A stretch of DNA of 64,000 nt from an uncultured Hoeflea sp. (GCF_947501405.1 NZ_CANMVK010000003.1:248001-312000); one strand, 5' to 3'. Counted from the first letter of the stretch, positions 1 to 11,894 are shown. The notes: generated by a model not told the origin, from the letters alone. Program-made: numbers and translations.

Positions 1-291
1 CAGGTGACTGCCGAAATGAACGCCAAGTGGCTCACCGACTCAGCCGAGATGCTGCCAGTGATCGCCAAGGACGCCGGTATGAGCGAAGAAGACACAGCGG
101 CGACGCTTCAAGGCTTCCAGTTCCCCACAGTTGAGGAACAGCTTTCGGACAAGTGGCTGGGCGGTGCGACCCAAGCCTTCTTGAAGGGCGTCGGCGATTT
201 CTTCAAGGAGCAGGGCAATATCCCGGCCTCGCGCGACACCTATGACGGGGCGGTCAATAGCGGCGCGCTCCAGTCCGTCTCGCAGATGTAA
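1..291 (+). CDS. tauA: Taurine-type ABC transporter substrate-binding protein, C-terminal part
   Basis: Only the last 96 or so codons lie in the window; the gene enters from the left edge in frame 1 and stops at TAA 289-291. The visible part has the run WLGGATQAFLKGVGDFFKEQG that is typical of the end of TauA/SsuA-like periplasmic binding proteins, which deliver taurine or other sulfonates to a TauBC membrane complex. The assignment rests mainly on the TauB-like ATPase and TauC-like permease that follow in the same direction. A different sulfonate, or another small nitrogen or sulfur compound, remains possible because substrate residues are outside the window. Confidence 0.75.
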   Translation, partial: QVTAEMNAKWLTDSAEMLPVIAKDAGMSEEDTAATLQGFQFPTVEEQLSDKWLGGATQAFLKGVGDFFKEQGNIPASRDTYDGAVNSGALQSVSQM

Positions 292-310
292 GCCAGACTG
301 CAATCCTCCC

Positions 311-340
311 GCATGGCCCGGCCTAGCCGCCGGGCCGTGC
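311..340 (+). promoter_or_regulatory. GC-rich hairpin between tauA and tauB
   Basis: GCATGGCCCGGC (311-322) pairs with GCCGGGCCGTGC (329-340) over 12 positions with one G-U wobble, leaving a 6-nt loop. It starts 20 nt after the tauA stop and no U-run follows, so it looks like an mRNA-protecting or processing hairpin that raises binding-protein expression relative to tauB and tauC. The structure is seen; the function is inferred. Confidence 0.6.
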
Positions 341-377
341 ACCTCCGTCAATTGACGACCAAGTGATTGGAGCGGCC

Positions 378-1184
378 ATGGGCGACCTGGTTCTTGACGA
401 CCTTTCCATGCGGTTCGACCTTCCCAATGGCGGCGCGGTACAAGCGCTGCAGAATGTCTCTTTGGAACTTGCCAAGGGCGAGTTGCTGTCGGTGCTGGGA
501 CCATCGGGCTGCGGCAAGACAACACTTCTCAATATTGTGGCCGGGTTTCTGGCGCCCACCGACGGCTCCGTCACGCTTAATGGCCACAAGGTCAGCGGAC
601 CGGCGGCAGAGCGCGGCATGGTGTTCCAGCAAGGCGCGCTGTTTGAATGGATGAGCGTGCGGCGCAACATTTCTTTCGGGCCCGACATGGCCGGCAAACC
701 GGCATCTGAGACCGAGCCGGTGGTCGATCACCTGCTGCGCACGGTGGGCCTGCAGGATTTCGGCGACAAGATGATCTATGAATTGTCGGGCGGTATGCAG
801 CAGCGCGTGGCGCTGGCGCGGTGCCTGGCCAACGACCCCGATGTGATCTTGATGGACGAGCCGCTGGGGGCGCTCGATGCCTTGACCCGGGAGAAGATGC
901 AGGGCCTGGTGCTCAAACTCTGGAAGGAAACCGGCAAAACCATCATTTTGATTACCCATTCGGTGGAAGAGGCCCTGTTGCTGGGCGAACGCCTCCTGGT
1001 GATGGCGCCGCGGCCGGGCCGGATCCACAAGGAATACCGGCTGCCATTTGCCGAGATGGGCGTCGGCCAGGATTTGCGGATGGTCAAGAAAGAGAAGGAG
1101 TTCGGCGAACGCCGTGAGGAAATCCTCAGCATGATCTGGGATATGGAGGAAGAAATCATGGGCCGGCAGGAGGAACCGGCATGA
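378..1184 (+). CDS. tauB: Taurine-type ABC transporter ATP-binding protein
   Basis: Cytoplasmic ATPase that powers sulfonate uptake. Walker A is GPSGCGKTT at residues 41-49, the ABC signature LSGGM at 136-140, and Walker B ILMDEP at 157-162. The segment FQQGALFEWMSVRRNISFG matches the Q-loop region of the TauB/SsuB/NrtD group, and the length of 268 aa is typical. I chose ATG 378 because GGAG at 369-372 lies 5 nt upstream; a GTG at 363 in the same frame has no such site. The stop overlaps the tauC start (ATGA at 1181-1184), so the two are translationally coupled. Substrate specificity cannot be read from the ATPase. Confidence 0.85.
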   Translation: MGDLVLDDLSMRFDLPNGGAVQALQNVSLELAKGELLSVLGPSGCGKTTLLNIVAGFLAPTDGSVTLNGHKVSGPAAERGMVFQQGALFEWMSVRRNISFGPDMAGKPASETEPVVDHLLRTVGLQDFGDKMIYELSGGMQQRVALARCLANDPDVILMDEPLGALDALTREKMQGLVLKLWKETGKTIILITHSVEEALLLGERLLVMAPRPGRIHKEYRLPFAEMGVGQDLRMVKKEKEFGERREEILSMIWDMEEEIMGRQEEPA

Positions 1185-2449
1185 TCGTCTTTCTCATCTA
1201 TGTCGCGATTTTCGCGCTCGCCTATATCGCCTATCGCGCCTGGGACCGCTCGCAAGAACACCGGCATGATTTCACAAGCCTGAAGACCGTTACCTTCGGC
1301 GATGAAAGCGCGGTGTCCGCCAATCGTTTCGGCTCGGTGGTATCGATCGTGGCGCTGTTCGCAATCTGGGGCGCGTTCACAGGTTCGGTGATCACCCCGC
1401 TGCATGTGCCAGGTCCATTTGTCGGCGACACCAGTTTTTCCTACACCGCGCGCAATGCGGCGGGTGAGACCGACGACGCCACCGTGGCCGTCCGCGTCTT
1501 CAAGGTTGGCGAGGACGTTCCGCTTCCCGAAGTGGACGCCAATGCCGATGGCTTTGCGGTTGATGACGCGCTCAAGATTGGCGCCTGGCGTTCAAGCCTT
1601 GGCCGGCCACACGAGAACGACATCGGCGGCGACCAGGAAGGCTACAGCGTCATCGCGATTGACGGACAGGCAATCGCTCCGGGCGAAACGGTGCGATTTT
1701 CCGACGGCTTGATCACCATGACCGCCAAGGGCAGCCTATCGATCAAGCCGGATACGGGTTGGCAGATGGAGCCGATCTGGCTGCCAGCGCCCGAAGCGGT
1801 AGTATCCGCCATGGTGAAAATAGCTGTCGATGGCTACAAGAACGTCTCGTTATGGGAACATCTCGGCTACTCGCTCGGGCGGGTGCTTCTAGGGTTCGCC
1901 ATCGGCAGCATTGTCGGCATTCCGCTCGGCTACGCCATGGGTCTGTCCAACTGGTTTCGCGGCTGGTTCGACCCGATTGTTGAGTTCATGCGTCCGGTGC
2001 CGCCGCTGGCGCTGATTCCGCTGGTCATCATCTGGTTTGGTATCGGCGAGCAAGGCAAGATCATCCTGCTGTTCCTGGCGGCTTTGTGGATCATGACCAT
2101 CGCCGCCCGCGCCGGTGTGTCAGGCGTTAGGATATCCAAGGTACACGCGGCCTATTCACTTGGAGCCTCGAAACGGCAAATTCTTCAGCACGTGATCGTA
2201 CCCAACTCGCTGCCGGAGATATTCACCGGCGCGCGGGTGGCGATGGGTGTGTGCTGGGGCACGGTTGTGGCCGCCGAACTTGTGGCCGCCGACCGGGGCT
2301 TGGGCATGATGATCGTCAACGCATCGAAATTCCAGCAGACCGATATCGTTATCTTCGGCATTATCCTGATCGGGATCATCGGCTACGGCATCGATATACT
2401 GATACGCGTGGCCGAGAAATGGCTGGTACCCTGGAAGGGCCGCGGCTGA
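1181..2449 (+). CDS. tauC: Taurine-type ABC transporter permease with an inserted extracytoplasmic domain
   Basis: Inner-membrane permease of the sulfonate importer, 422 aa against about 275 aa for ordinary TauC. The C-terminal half (residues 199-422) is standard: it has the EAA-type loop AAYSLGASKRQILQHVIVP near 325-343 that docks on TauB, and conserved runs such as EFMRPVPPLALIPLVIIWFG. The N-terminus adds a membrane segment at residues 3-19 and keeps a second at about 51-72. Between ITPLHVPGPF (71-80) and WLPAPEAVVSAM (200-211), which are adjacent in normal TauC, there is an extra stretch of about 115 residues. It is acidic, and its start (SFSYTARNAAGETDDATVAVRV, given in part) has the pattern of cadherin-like or Ig-like bacterial beta domains. 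It should face the periplasm. Confidence 0.85.
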   Translation: MIVFLIYVAIFALAYIAYRAWDRSQEHRHDFTSLKTVTFGDESAVSANRFGSVVSIVALFAIWGAFTGSVITPLHVPGPFVGDTSFSYTARNAAGETDDATVAVRVFKVGEDVPLPEVDANADGFAVDDALKIGAWRSSLGRPHENDIGGDQEGYSVIAIDGQAIAPGETVRFSDGLITMTAKGSLSIKPDTGWQMEPIWLPAPEAVVSAMVKIAVDGYKNVSLWEHLGYSLGRVLLGFAIGSIVGIPLGYAMGLSNWFRGWFDPIVEFMRPVPPLALIPLVIIWFGIGEQGKIILLFLAALWIMTIAARAGVSGVRISKVHAAYSLGASKRQILQHVIVPNSLPEIFTGARVAMGVCWGTVVAAELVAADRGLGMMIVNASKFQQTDIVIFGIILIGIIGYGIDILIRVAEKWLVPWKGRG

Positions 2450-2477
2450 TACGCCCGGAAGCGGCAACACATCAAAC

Positions 2478-2518
2478 AAAGCCGCCGCTCCCCGGGCAGG
2501 AGCGGCGGCTTTGTTTTG
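2478..2518 (+). terminator. Rho-independent terminator after tauABC
   Basis: AAAGCCGCCGCT (2478-2489) pairs perfectly with AGCGGCGGCTTT (2501-2512) around an 11-nt loop and is followed by TTGTTTTG. It lies 29 nt after the tauC stop. The symmetric A-run on the left may also help end gyrB transcripts arriving from the other strand. Confidence 0.85.
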
Positions 2519-2671
2519 CCTATCATTTTGACGCGCTGATCCGCCTGGTTGGGCGCAAACGGGTGCTGATTAGCGCATTTCCACTCGAAGTTGGGTCAGA
2601 AATTGCTGTCGCTCGCAATGCTCGCCCGCATTTTCTGACACGCTACTGATTCAAGATGAAGTGGAATTGCG

Positions 2672-5131
<2,460 letters not shown>

Positions 5132-5325
5132 TCAGTCCAGGGCGGCGGCGCCATGCGGAAAATCAGGGAAATGCGGCGGCGAATCACCGTGCAATGCGGT
5201 CCGCACTATAGGCGGGCGCAGGATGAAAACCAAATCGCCCACGCCATGGAATTGTGGGTTTTGAAGTGCATATATGGGGATGAGCCGGATGCAATTCAAA
5301 GCCCCGAACACCGAAAGAAGGCCTG

Positions 5326-6720
5326 ATGACCGCCACTCCCCTGCCGTTCGTGCCGCCCGCGCCGGTTCCGCGCACCACGCCGCCCTCGCGCCTGGAGATC
5401 ATCCGCACGGTGATGCGCAATCCGCTGGAGCTGTGGGGCGAGCCGTCTTTCCGGCTTTTCTGGATGAAAACCAGGTTTTTTAACGAGCGGACCCTGATCG
5501 CAAATCATCCCGGGCTGGTGCGCCACGTGCTGGTCGACAACGCCCGCAACTACCGAATGGCAACGATCCGGCAGCTGATTTTGCGGCCGATCCTGCGTGA
5601 CGGGCTGCTGACCGCCGAGGGCGAGACCTGGCGCCGGTCGCGCAAGGCGATGGCGCCGGTTTTCACCCCGCGCCACTCCCACGGTTTTGCCAACCAGATG
5701 CTCGAGCAGTCGCAAGCGTTCACCGCGCGCTATGAAGCTGCGGCCGATGCAGGCGATATTCGCGACATCGCCATCGACATGACTGAACTGACCTTCGACA
5801 TTCTCTCCGCGACGCTGTTTTCGGGCCAGGTGGCAGGCACCGAGGAGGAATTCGCCGGTGACATCGAACGGCTGTTGTCGACCATGGGCCGGGTCGATCC
5901 GATGGATCTGCTCAAGGCGCCGCGGTTCGTGCCGCGCATCAGGCGGATGTTCGGCAAAAAGGTGCTGGCAAAGTTCCGCGACATCGTCAAACAGACCATG
6001 GCAGAACGCGAACGGCTGATGCACGATGATCCGGACGCTGTGCCCGAGGACTTCCTGACGCTGCTGATCCGGCTACAAGGCCCCGACGGGCTGACGATTG
6101 ACGAAATTGAAGACAACATCATCACCTTCATCGGCGCCGGCCACGAGACCACGGCTCGGGCGCTGGGCTGGACGCTGTATCTGCTGGCCAATTCGCCAAC
6201 TGACCGTGAGATGGTTGAAGCCGAAATCGATCGGGTGACGGCCGAGGAACCCGATCCGGTGAAATGGCTCGACGCCATGCCGTGGACCCGCGCCGCATTC
6301 GAGGAGGCCATGCGGCTTTATCCGCCGGCGCCGTCGATCAACCGCGCGGCAATTGCCGATGACCGCTGGGAGGATGGCGAGGGCGAGACTGTCACCATCG
6401 AGGCCGGCACCACGGTGCTTGTGATGCCATGGACCCTGCATCGGCACACCAAGCTATGGGACCAGCCCGAAGCTTTCGTGCCCGCGCGCTTTCTCCCCGA
6501 AAACCGCGACCGGATCGACCGCTTTCAGTATCTGCCTTTCGGGGTGGGGCCGCGGATCTGCATCGGCGCCACCTTCGCGCTTCAGGAGGCGGTGATTGCG
6601 CTGGGGGTGTTGCTGTCGAAATACCGATTCGACTGTGTCGCGGCGACAAAGCCCTGGCCGGTGCAGAAACTGACCACCCAGCCTGATGGCGGATTGCCGA
6701 TGCGGGTGAGCCGGCGGTGA
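5326..6720 (+). CDS. Cytochrome P450
   Basis: Haem monooxygenase, 464 aa, no signal peptide or membrane anchor seen. The oxygen-binding I helix is GAGHETT (270-276), the K-helix ExxR is E327-R330, and the haem loop is FGVGPRICIG (405-414) with Cys412 as axial ligand. AAGAAGG lies 6 nt before ATG 5326. The sequence resembles soluble bacterial P450s of the CYP102/CYP1-like heme-domain type rather than the short CYP101 type. No ferredoxin, ferredoxin reductase or fused reductase domain is nearby, so its electron donor and substrate are unknown. TATATG at about 5271 downstream of TTGTGG could be its promoter, but this is weak. Confidence 0.93.
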   Translation: MTATPLPFVPPAPVPRTTPPSRLEIIRTVMRNPLELWGEPSFRLFWMKTRFFNERTLIANHPGLVRHVLVDNARNYRMATIRQLILRPILRDGLLTAEGETWRRSRKAMAPVFTPRHSHGFANQMLEQSQAFTARYEAAADAGDIRDIAIDMTELTFDILSATLFSGQVAGTEEEFAGDIERLLSTMGRVDPMDLLKAPRFVPRIRRMFGKKVLAKFRDIVKQTMAERERLMHDDPDAVPEDFLTLLIRLQGPDGLTIDEIEDNIITFIGAGHETTARALGWTLYLLANSPTDREMVEAEIDRVTAEEPDPVKWLDAMPWTRAAFEEAMRLYPPAPSINRAAIADDRWEDGEGETVTIEAGTTVLVMPWTLHRHTKLWDQPEAFVPARFLPENRDRIDRFQYLPFGVGPRICIGATFALQEAVIALGVLLSKYRFDCVAATKPWPVQKLTTQPDGGLPMRVSRR

Positions 6721-6844
6721 TGGCTGTCGTGTACCCAGCGGCCCGGTCATCTCCCGCTTCAAGATGATGGCGCGGGCGGCCAATCCCCGCTAAGAGGGGC
6801 CGCGCGCCCGGATTGACCGATGGCCTGGAGACTGCAAGCAAAAA

Positions 6845-8848
6845 ATGACGTCACCTCTTTATCTCGGCATTGATACCGGCGGCACCTATACCGATGCCGT
6901 GCTCTACAGCGAAAGCGACGGTGTCGTGGCCTCGGCCAAGGCACTGACCACACGCCATGATCTGGCAGTCGGCGTGGCCGGTGCTGTGGATGCGGTGCTT
7001 TCAGAGATCGGCGGCGCCATTTCGCGCATTTCGCTGGTGTCGTTGTCGACAACGCTTGCCACCAATGCGCTGGTCGAAGGCCAGGGCGAACGCGCGGCGC
7101 TGGTGATGATCGGCTTCGCTCCCGCCGATCTGACGCGTGACGGCCTGGCCGAGGCGCTGGGCGGCGATCCGGTGATTTCACTGCCCGGCGGGCATGATGT
7201 GCATGGCCGCGAGACGCCACTCGATCTCGAACCGCTTGCGGCCCGGCTTGCGCAACTGCCGAACGAGGTATCCGCAGTGGCGATCGCCGGCTATTTCGCC
7301 GTGCGCAATCCGACACATGAAATCGCTGCCCGCGATCTCGTCCGCGCCCGTACATCGCTGCCGGTGACCTGCAGCCATGATCTTTCCTCGCGGCTTGGCG
7401 GGCCGCGCCGGGCGCTGACCACGCTTTTGAACGCGCGGCTGATCTCTATGGTTTCGCGGCTGATCAGCGCCACCGGCGGATATCTTTCCGGCCGCGGTAT
7501 CGCAGCGCCGCTGATGGTGGTGCGCGGCGACGGGGCGCTGATTACGGCGGACGAGGCATTGCTGCGGCCGATCGAGACCATTCTTTCAGGTCCTGCAGCA
7601 AGCCTTGTCGGCGCGCGGCATCTCACCGGGCTCGACAACGCCGTGGTGTCTGATGTCGGCGGCACCACCACCGATATCGCCGTGCTCGATCAGGGGCGGC
7701 CGCGGCTGGATGCAAACGGCGCAACGGTTGGACGCTACCGCACCATGGTCGAGGCCGTGGCGATGCACACTTTCGGTCTGGGCGGCGATTCCGAACTGCG
7801 TCTTGAAGACGGCGGTCTGCAGGCCGGGCTGGTTCTGGGCCCGCGGCGGCTGATGCCGCTCAGCCTGGCCGGGCATTTGTGGCCGGATCTGGTCGAAGCC
7901 GCACTGGAGCGTCAATTGCGCGCGCCCTTTCCCGGGCGTCTCGATGGCCGCCTGGCGCTGAGAACCGGTCTTCCGGAGGCGATGGCCGCGGGGCTGAGTG
8001 CGCAGGAAGCAGCACTTTACGAGAAAATCGAATCCCAACCCAAGCCGCTCGACGCCTTGTTGTCAGGCACCTCGCAACGGGCCACGCTCGACAGGCTGGT
8101 GGCGCGGGGGCTGGTTTTGATTGCCGGCTTCACACCGTCGGACGCCATGCACGTGCTGGGCCGACAGGACCAGTGGAACGTGGCGGCCGCGCGGTTGGGC
8201 GGGGAGATCTTCGCCCGCCGCAAGACCGGATCGGGACGACCGGTGGCCGAGACGCCGGTCGCGCTGGCCGAACTTGTATCAGCACGCTTGACCCGGCAGA
8301 GCGCGGAAGCCGTGATCGCCGCGCTGATGGCCGATGACGGCATATCCGGCGTCGATCCCGCTACATCGGCACTGATTGATCGTGCGCTCAAGCGGACCGC
8401 CGGTCTGGTGCGGTTCGGGCTTTCGCTTGACCGGCCGCTGGTGGCGCTCGGCGCCTCGGCGCCGGTGCATTATCCGGCAATCGCCGAAATGCTCGATGTT
8501 GAAAGCTTCGTGCCCGCTCATGCGGGGGTCGCCAATGCGGTGGGTGCGGTGGTCGGGCAGGTTCGCCAGAGCGCCGCGGTGTTCGTGACCGAACCGGAAG
8601 AGGGCCGCTTCGCCGTCAATGGCGGCGTGGAAAACCATCTGGTGGAAGATCGTGACGCGGCCTTCGCGCTGGCGCGGCAACTGGCGCGAACACAGGCCGG
8701 AGAGGCCGCGCGCCGAAGCGGCGCCGAAGCGCCGGTGATCGAGATCAGCGAACAGATCGAGATGCCGGTAATCGAGGGCATGGAGAAGCTCGTCGAGGCA
8801 CGGTTCACCGCCACCGCTTCCGGCCGGCCCCGGATTGCCAGACAGTGA
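6845..8848 (+). CDS. Hydantoinase/oxoprolinase-family protein (HyuA-like)
   Basis: 667-aa protein of the hydantoinase A/5-oxoprolinase ASKHA-fold family, ATP-dependent amidohydrolases or carboxylase subunits. The N-terminus LGIDTGGTYTDAVLY (7-21) is the phosphate-binding loop of the Hydant_A_N domain, and VSDVGGTTTDIAVLDQG near residue 270 is the second glycine-rich ATP motif. The usual partner HyuB is absent: the gene before it is the P450 and the next is glcB. The substrate therefore cannot be named; N-methylhydantoin, 5-oxoproline and acetone carboxylation are all chemistries seen in the family. The start is ATG 6845 with a weak, distant GGAG. Confidence 0.8.
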   Translation: MTSPLYLGIDTGGTYTDAVLYSESDGVVASAKALTTRHDLAVGVAGAVDAVLSEIGGAISRISLVSLSTTLATNALVEGQGERAALVMIGFAPADLTRDGLAEALGGDPVISLPGGHDVHGRETPLDLEPLAARLAQLPNEVSAVAIAGYFAVRNPTHEIAARDLVRARTSLPVTCSHDLSSRLGGPRRALTTLLNARLISMVSRLISATGGYLSGRGIAAPLMVVRGDGALITADEALLRPIETILSGPAASLVGARHLTGLDNAVVSDVGGTTTDIAVLDQGRPRLDANGATVGRYRTMVEAVAMHTFGLGGDSELRLEDGGLQAGLVLGPRRLMPLSLAGHLWPDLVEAALERQLRAPFPGRLDGRLALRTGLPEAMAAGLSAQEAALYEKIESQPKPLDALLSGTSQRATLDRLVARGLVLIAGFTPSDAMHVLGRQDQWNVAAARLGGEIFARRKTGSGRPVAETPVALAELVSARLTRQSAEAVIAALMADDGISGVDPATSALIDRALKRTAGLVRFGLSLDRPLVALGASAPVHYPAIAEMLDVESFVPAHAGVANAVGAVVGQVRQSAAVFVTEPEEGRFAVNGGVENHLVEDRDAAFALARQLARTQAGEAARRSGAEAPVIEISEQIEMPVIEGMEKLVEARFTATASGRPRIARQ

Positions 8849-8930
8849 CTTGTTCCGTCAGGGAATAAATCATTTGCACCTTAGAAGAATTGACAGGCAA
8901 TAACGCGCGCGGCAGGGTCCGGCCACGATT

Positions 8931-8949
8931 CCGGCAGGCCCCCTGCCGG
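8931..8949 (+). promoter_or_regulatory. Hairpin just upstream of the glcB ribosome-binding site
   Basis: CCGGCAGG (8931-8938) and CCTGCCGG (8942-8949) form a perfect 8-bp stem with a 3-nt loop. It ends 9 nt before the GGAG (8959-8962) that serves the GTG start at 8970. It could shape access to the ribosome-binding site or be a leftover terminator of the gene before; there is no U-run. A TTGACA at 8890-8895 is a possible -35 element without a convincing -10. Confidence 0.45.
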
Positions 8950-8969
8950 CCTGAAAACGGAGACCAAGT

Positions 8970-11126
8970 GTGAACAGAGTTGATATCAACGGCCTGAACA
9001 TCAGCGCCGATCTGCATGACTTCATCGTTAAGGAAGCGCTGCCTGGAACCGGTGTCCGGGAGACCGATTTTTTCGCGGCACTGGGCGCGGCGGTATCCGA
9101 TCTGGCGCCAAAAAACCGGGCGCTGCTTGCCCGACGCGATGAGCTGCAGGCACAGATCGACACCTGGCACCGTGACAATGGCGCACCGGCGGATATGGCC
9201 GCCTACAGGGATTTCCTCACCTCGATCGGTTATCTGCTGCCCGAGGGCGGCCCGGTTGAAGTAACCACCGACAATGTCGATCCGGAGATCGCGCTGATCG
9301 CCGGGCCTCAGCTTGTCGTCCCGGTCATGAATGCCCGGTTCGCGCTCAATGCCGCCAACGCCCGGTGGGGCTCACTCTATGACGCACTTTATGGCACCGA
9401 TGCGCTCGGCGATCTGCCCGAAGCCGGAGGCTATGACGCCAAACGGGGCGCACGGGTCATCGCCTGGTCGAAGGCGTTTTTGGATGAGAGCGCTCCGCTT
9501 GCAAACGCGAAATGGGCCGATGCGACCGGTTTTGATTTTGAGGACGGCGATCTGAAGGTCAAACTCGCTGACGGCGAGACCGGACTGGCCGATCCGGCGC
9601 AATATGCCGGCTTCAGACGCGAAAATGATCACGCCTACCGTCTCTATTTCAAGAAGAATGGCCTGCATTCGGTGGTGTTCGTCGATCCCGGCAGCCTTAT
9701 CGGCAAGGATGACCCGGCCGGCATCGGCGACATTGGCCTGGAATCCGCCGTCACCACGATCATGGACTGTGAAGATTCAATCGCCGCGGTCGATGCCCAG
9801 GACAAGGTCGTGGTCTACCGCAACTGGCTTGGCCTGATGAAGGGCGATCTCGAAGAGGAGGTGCACAAGGCCGGCAAGAGCTTTGTTCGCCGGCTCAATG
9901 AAGACATCGCGTTTTCGGCCCCGGATGGCCAGCCGGCAACGCTCAAGGGCCGCTCACTGATGCTGGTGCGCAATGTCGGTCATCTGATGACCAACCCGGC
10001 AATCACCGACACTGATGGCAACGAGGTGCCCGAGGGCATTCTGGACGCATTCGTGACCGGCCTGATCGCACTGCACGACATCGGCCCTGAAGGCCGGCGT
10101 GCCAATTCGGCGACGGGATCGATGTATGTGGTCAAACCGAAGATGCACGGTCCGGAAGAAGTGGCGTTCGCGGTGGAGATTTTCGGCCGGGTTGAGGCCG
10201 CGCTGGGCATGGCGCCCAACACCATCAAGATGGGCATCATGGACGAGGAGCGCCGCACCACGATCAATCTCAAGGAATGCATCCGGACGGCGAAAGAGCG
10301 GGTGGTGTTCATCAACACCGGCTTCCTCGACCGTACCGGCGACGAGATCCACACCTCAATGGAAGCCGGGCCGATGATCCGCAAGGGCGACATGAAGCAG
10401 GCCGCCTGGATTGCCGCCTATGAAAACTGGAATGTTGACATCGGCCTGGAATGCGGCCTGTCGGGCCACGCCCAGATCGGCAAGGGCATGTGGGCCATGC
10501 CGGACATGATGGAGGCGATGCTCGAGCAGAAGATCGGCCACCCGAAAGCCGGCGCAAACACGGCCTGGGTGCCCTCGCCTACGGCCGCGACGCTGCATGC
10601 CACCCACTATCACAAGGTCAAGGTCGCCGATGTTCAGGCGGAACTGCGTTCGCGCCCGCGCGCCAGCCTTGACGACATTCTGTCGGTCCCGGTCGCCAGG
10701 AACCCCAACTGGACGCCCGAAGAAATCCAGCTTGAGATCGACAACAATGCCCAAGGCATACTTGGTTATGTGGTGCGCTGGATCGACCAGGGTGTGGGCT
10801 GCTCCAAGGTTCCCGACATTAATGATGTCGGGCTGATGGAGGATCGCGCCACACTGAGGATTTCGGCCCAGCATATGGCCAACTGGCTGCATCACGGGGT
10901 GGTTACAAAGGCGCAGATCGTCGAAACCATGAAGCGCATGGCGGTGGTGGTCGATGGCCAGAATGCGGGCGATCCGGCGTACCGGCCGATGGCGCCGGAT
11001 TATGATGGCTCAATCGCGTTCCAGGCCGCACTGGAGCTGGTGCTTGCCGGCCGGGCGCAGCCCAATGGCTACACCGAGCCGGTGCTGCACCGCCGCCGGC
11101 TGGGGTACAAGGCCGCCATGGCCTGA
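8970..11126 (+). CDS. glcB: Malate synthase G
   Basis: Glyoxylate-cycle enzyme condensing glyoxylate with acetyl-CoA to malate in the cytoplasm. The 718-aa length fits isoform G (E. coli 723 aa) and not the shorter AceB. Typical segments are [20 protein letters not shown], the Mg-binding region with [18 protein letters not shown], and the C-terminal [15 protein letters not shown] that carries the acetyl-CoA-side residues. The start is GTG 8970 with GGAG 7 nt upstream. No isocitrate lyase is in the window. Transcription ends at a strong hairpin at 11185. Confidence 0.96.
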   Translation: MNRVDINGLNISADLHDFIVKEALPGTGVRETDFFAALGAAVSDLAPKNRALLARRDELQAQIDTWHRDNGAPADMAAYRDFLTSIGYLLPEGGPVEVTTDNVDPEIALIAGPQLVVPVMNARFALNAANARWGSLYDALYGTDALGDLPEAGGYDAKRGARVIAWSKAFLDESAPLANAKWADATGFDFEDGDLKVKLADGETGLADPAQYAGFRRENDHAYRLYFKKNGLHSVVFVDPGSLIGKDDPAGIGDIGLESAVTTIMDCEDSIAAVDAQDKVVVYRNWLGLMKGDLEEEVHKAGKSFVRRLNEDIAFSAPDGQPATLKGRSLMLVRNVGHLMTNPAITDTDGNEVPEGILDAFVTGLIALHDIGPEGRRANSATGSMYVVKPKMHGPEEVAFAVEIFGRVEAALGMAPNTIKMGIMDEERRTTINLKECIRTAKERVVFINTGFLDRTGDEIHTSMEAGPMIRKGDMKQAAWIAAYENWNVDIGLECGLSGHAQIGKGMWAMPDMMEAMLEQKIGHPKAGANTAWVPSPTAATLHATHYHKVKVADVQAELRSRPRASLDDILSVPVARNPNWTPEEIQLEIDNNAQGILGYVVRWIDQGVGCSKVPDINDVGLMEDRATLRISAQHMANWLHHGVVTKAQIVETMKRMAVVVDGQNAGDPAYRPMAPDYDGSIAFQAALELVLAGRAQPNGYTEPVLHRRRLGYKAAMA

Positions 11127-11184
11127 CGAACTAAACGGCCCGGATCGCCGTTCGCGGCGGTCCCCGAAGGTCGGTCAGAAACCA

Positions 11185-11219
11185 AAAACCCGCCCGGCGG
11201 TCACCGGGCGGGTTTTGTT
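11185..11219. terminator. Bidirectional rho-independent terminator between glcB and the L,D-transpeptidase gene
   Basis: AAAACCCGCCCGG (11185-11197) pairs with CCGGGCGGGTTTT (11204-11216) around CGGTCA. A T-rich tail follows on the plus strand and an A-run precedes it, so it can serve glcB and the convergent minus-strand gene that stops at 11241. Confidence 0.88.
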
Positions 11220-11240
11220 TTGCTGTCTTGCGTCGGAGCG

Positions 11241-11894
11241 TTACTGCTTGACCACCACGCGGGCGCGTTTGCCGGGGCGGACCCGGTTATAGAGATCAAT
11301 GATATCCTGGTTCATCAAGCGAATGCAGCCCGACGAAGCGGCGGTACCGATCGAATTCCATTCCGGTGTGCCATGCAGACGGAACAGCGTGTCCTGACCG
11401 CGCTCGTTGAAGAGATACAGCGCCCGGGCTCCGAGCGGATTGCGCAGACCCGGCTTCATGCCGTCCTCGCCATATTTGGCCAGTTCGGGCTTGCGCGCGA
11501 TCATTTCCTTGGGCGGCGTCCATTTCGGCCAGGCCTGTTTCCAGGCGATATAGGCTTCGCCCTCCCAGGCGAAACCGGCCTTGCCGACGCCGATGCCGTA
11601 GCGAACGGCCTTGTTGCCCGGCAGCACGAAATACAAATAGCGCTTGGGCGTATCGACAATGATGGTGCCCGGCTTTTCCTTGGTGCGGTAGCGGACGATC
11701 TGACGATGATAGCGCTTGTCGACCTTGGCAATCGGTACCGCCGGGATCGAATATCCGGCATCCTTGACGGTGCCGTACTCCGAGGTGAAAATCTGCGACT
11801 TGCCACCGGCGGCGCCATCGCTCGAACTGGAACAGCCGGCCAGCGCAAGCGCTGCGATCAAACCGGCGATGGTGATCAAAATGCGAGGTGTCAT
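11241..11894 (-). CDS. L,D-transpeptidase lipoprotein (YkuD/ErfK family)
   Basis: Periplasmic enzyme that forms 3-3 cross-links in peptidoglycan or attaches proteins to it. From ATG 11894 the protein has 217 aa. It opens with a lipoprotein signal peptide ending in the lipobox LAGC (Cys21). The YkuD domain covers about 77-205, with the catalytic motif HGTPEW (His174) and SSGCIR (Cys190). I chose 11894 because GGAAG lies 8 nt upstream; an in-frame TTG at 11909 would put the signal peptide off the N-terminus. The protein probably sits on the membrane by its lipid anchor. Confidence 0.92.
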   Translation of the reverse strand: MTPRILITIAGLIAALALAGCSSSSDGAAGGKSQIFTSEYGTVKDAGYSIPAVPIAKVDKRYHRQIVRYRTKEKPGTIIVDTPKRYLYFVLPGNKAVRYGIGVGKAGFAWEGEAYIAWKQAWPKWTPPKEMIARKPELAKYGEDGMKPGLRNPLGARALYLFNERGQDTLFRLHGTPEWNSIGTAASSGCIRLMNQDIIDLYNRVRPGKRARVVVKQ

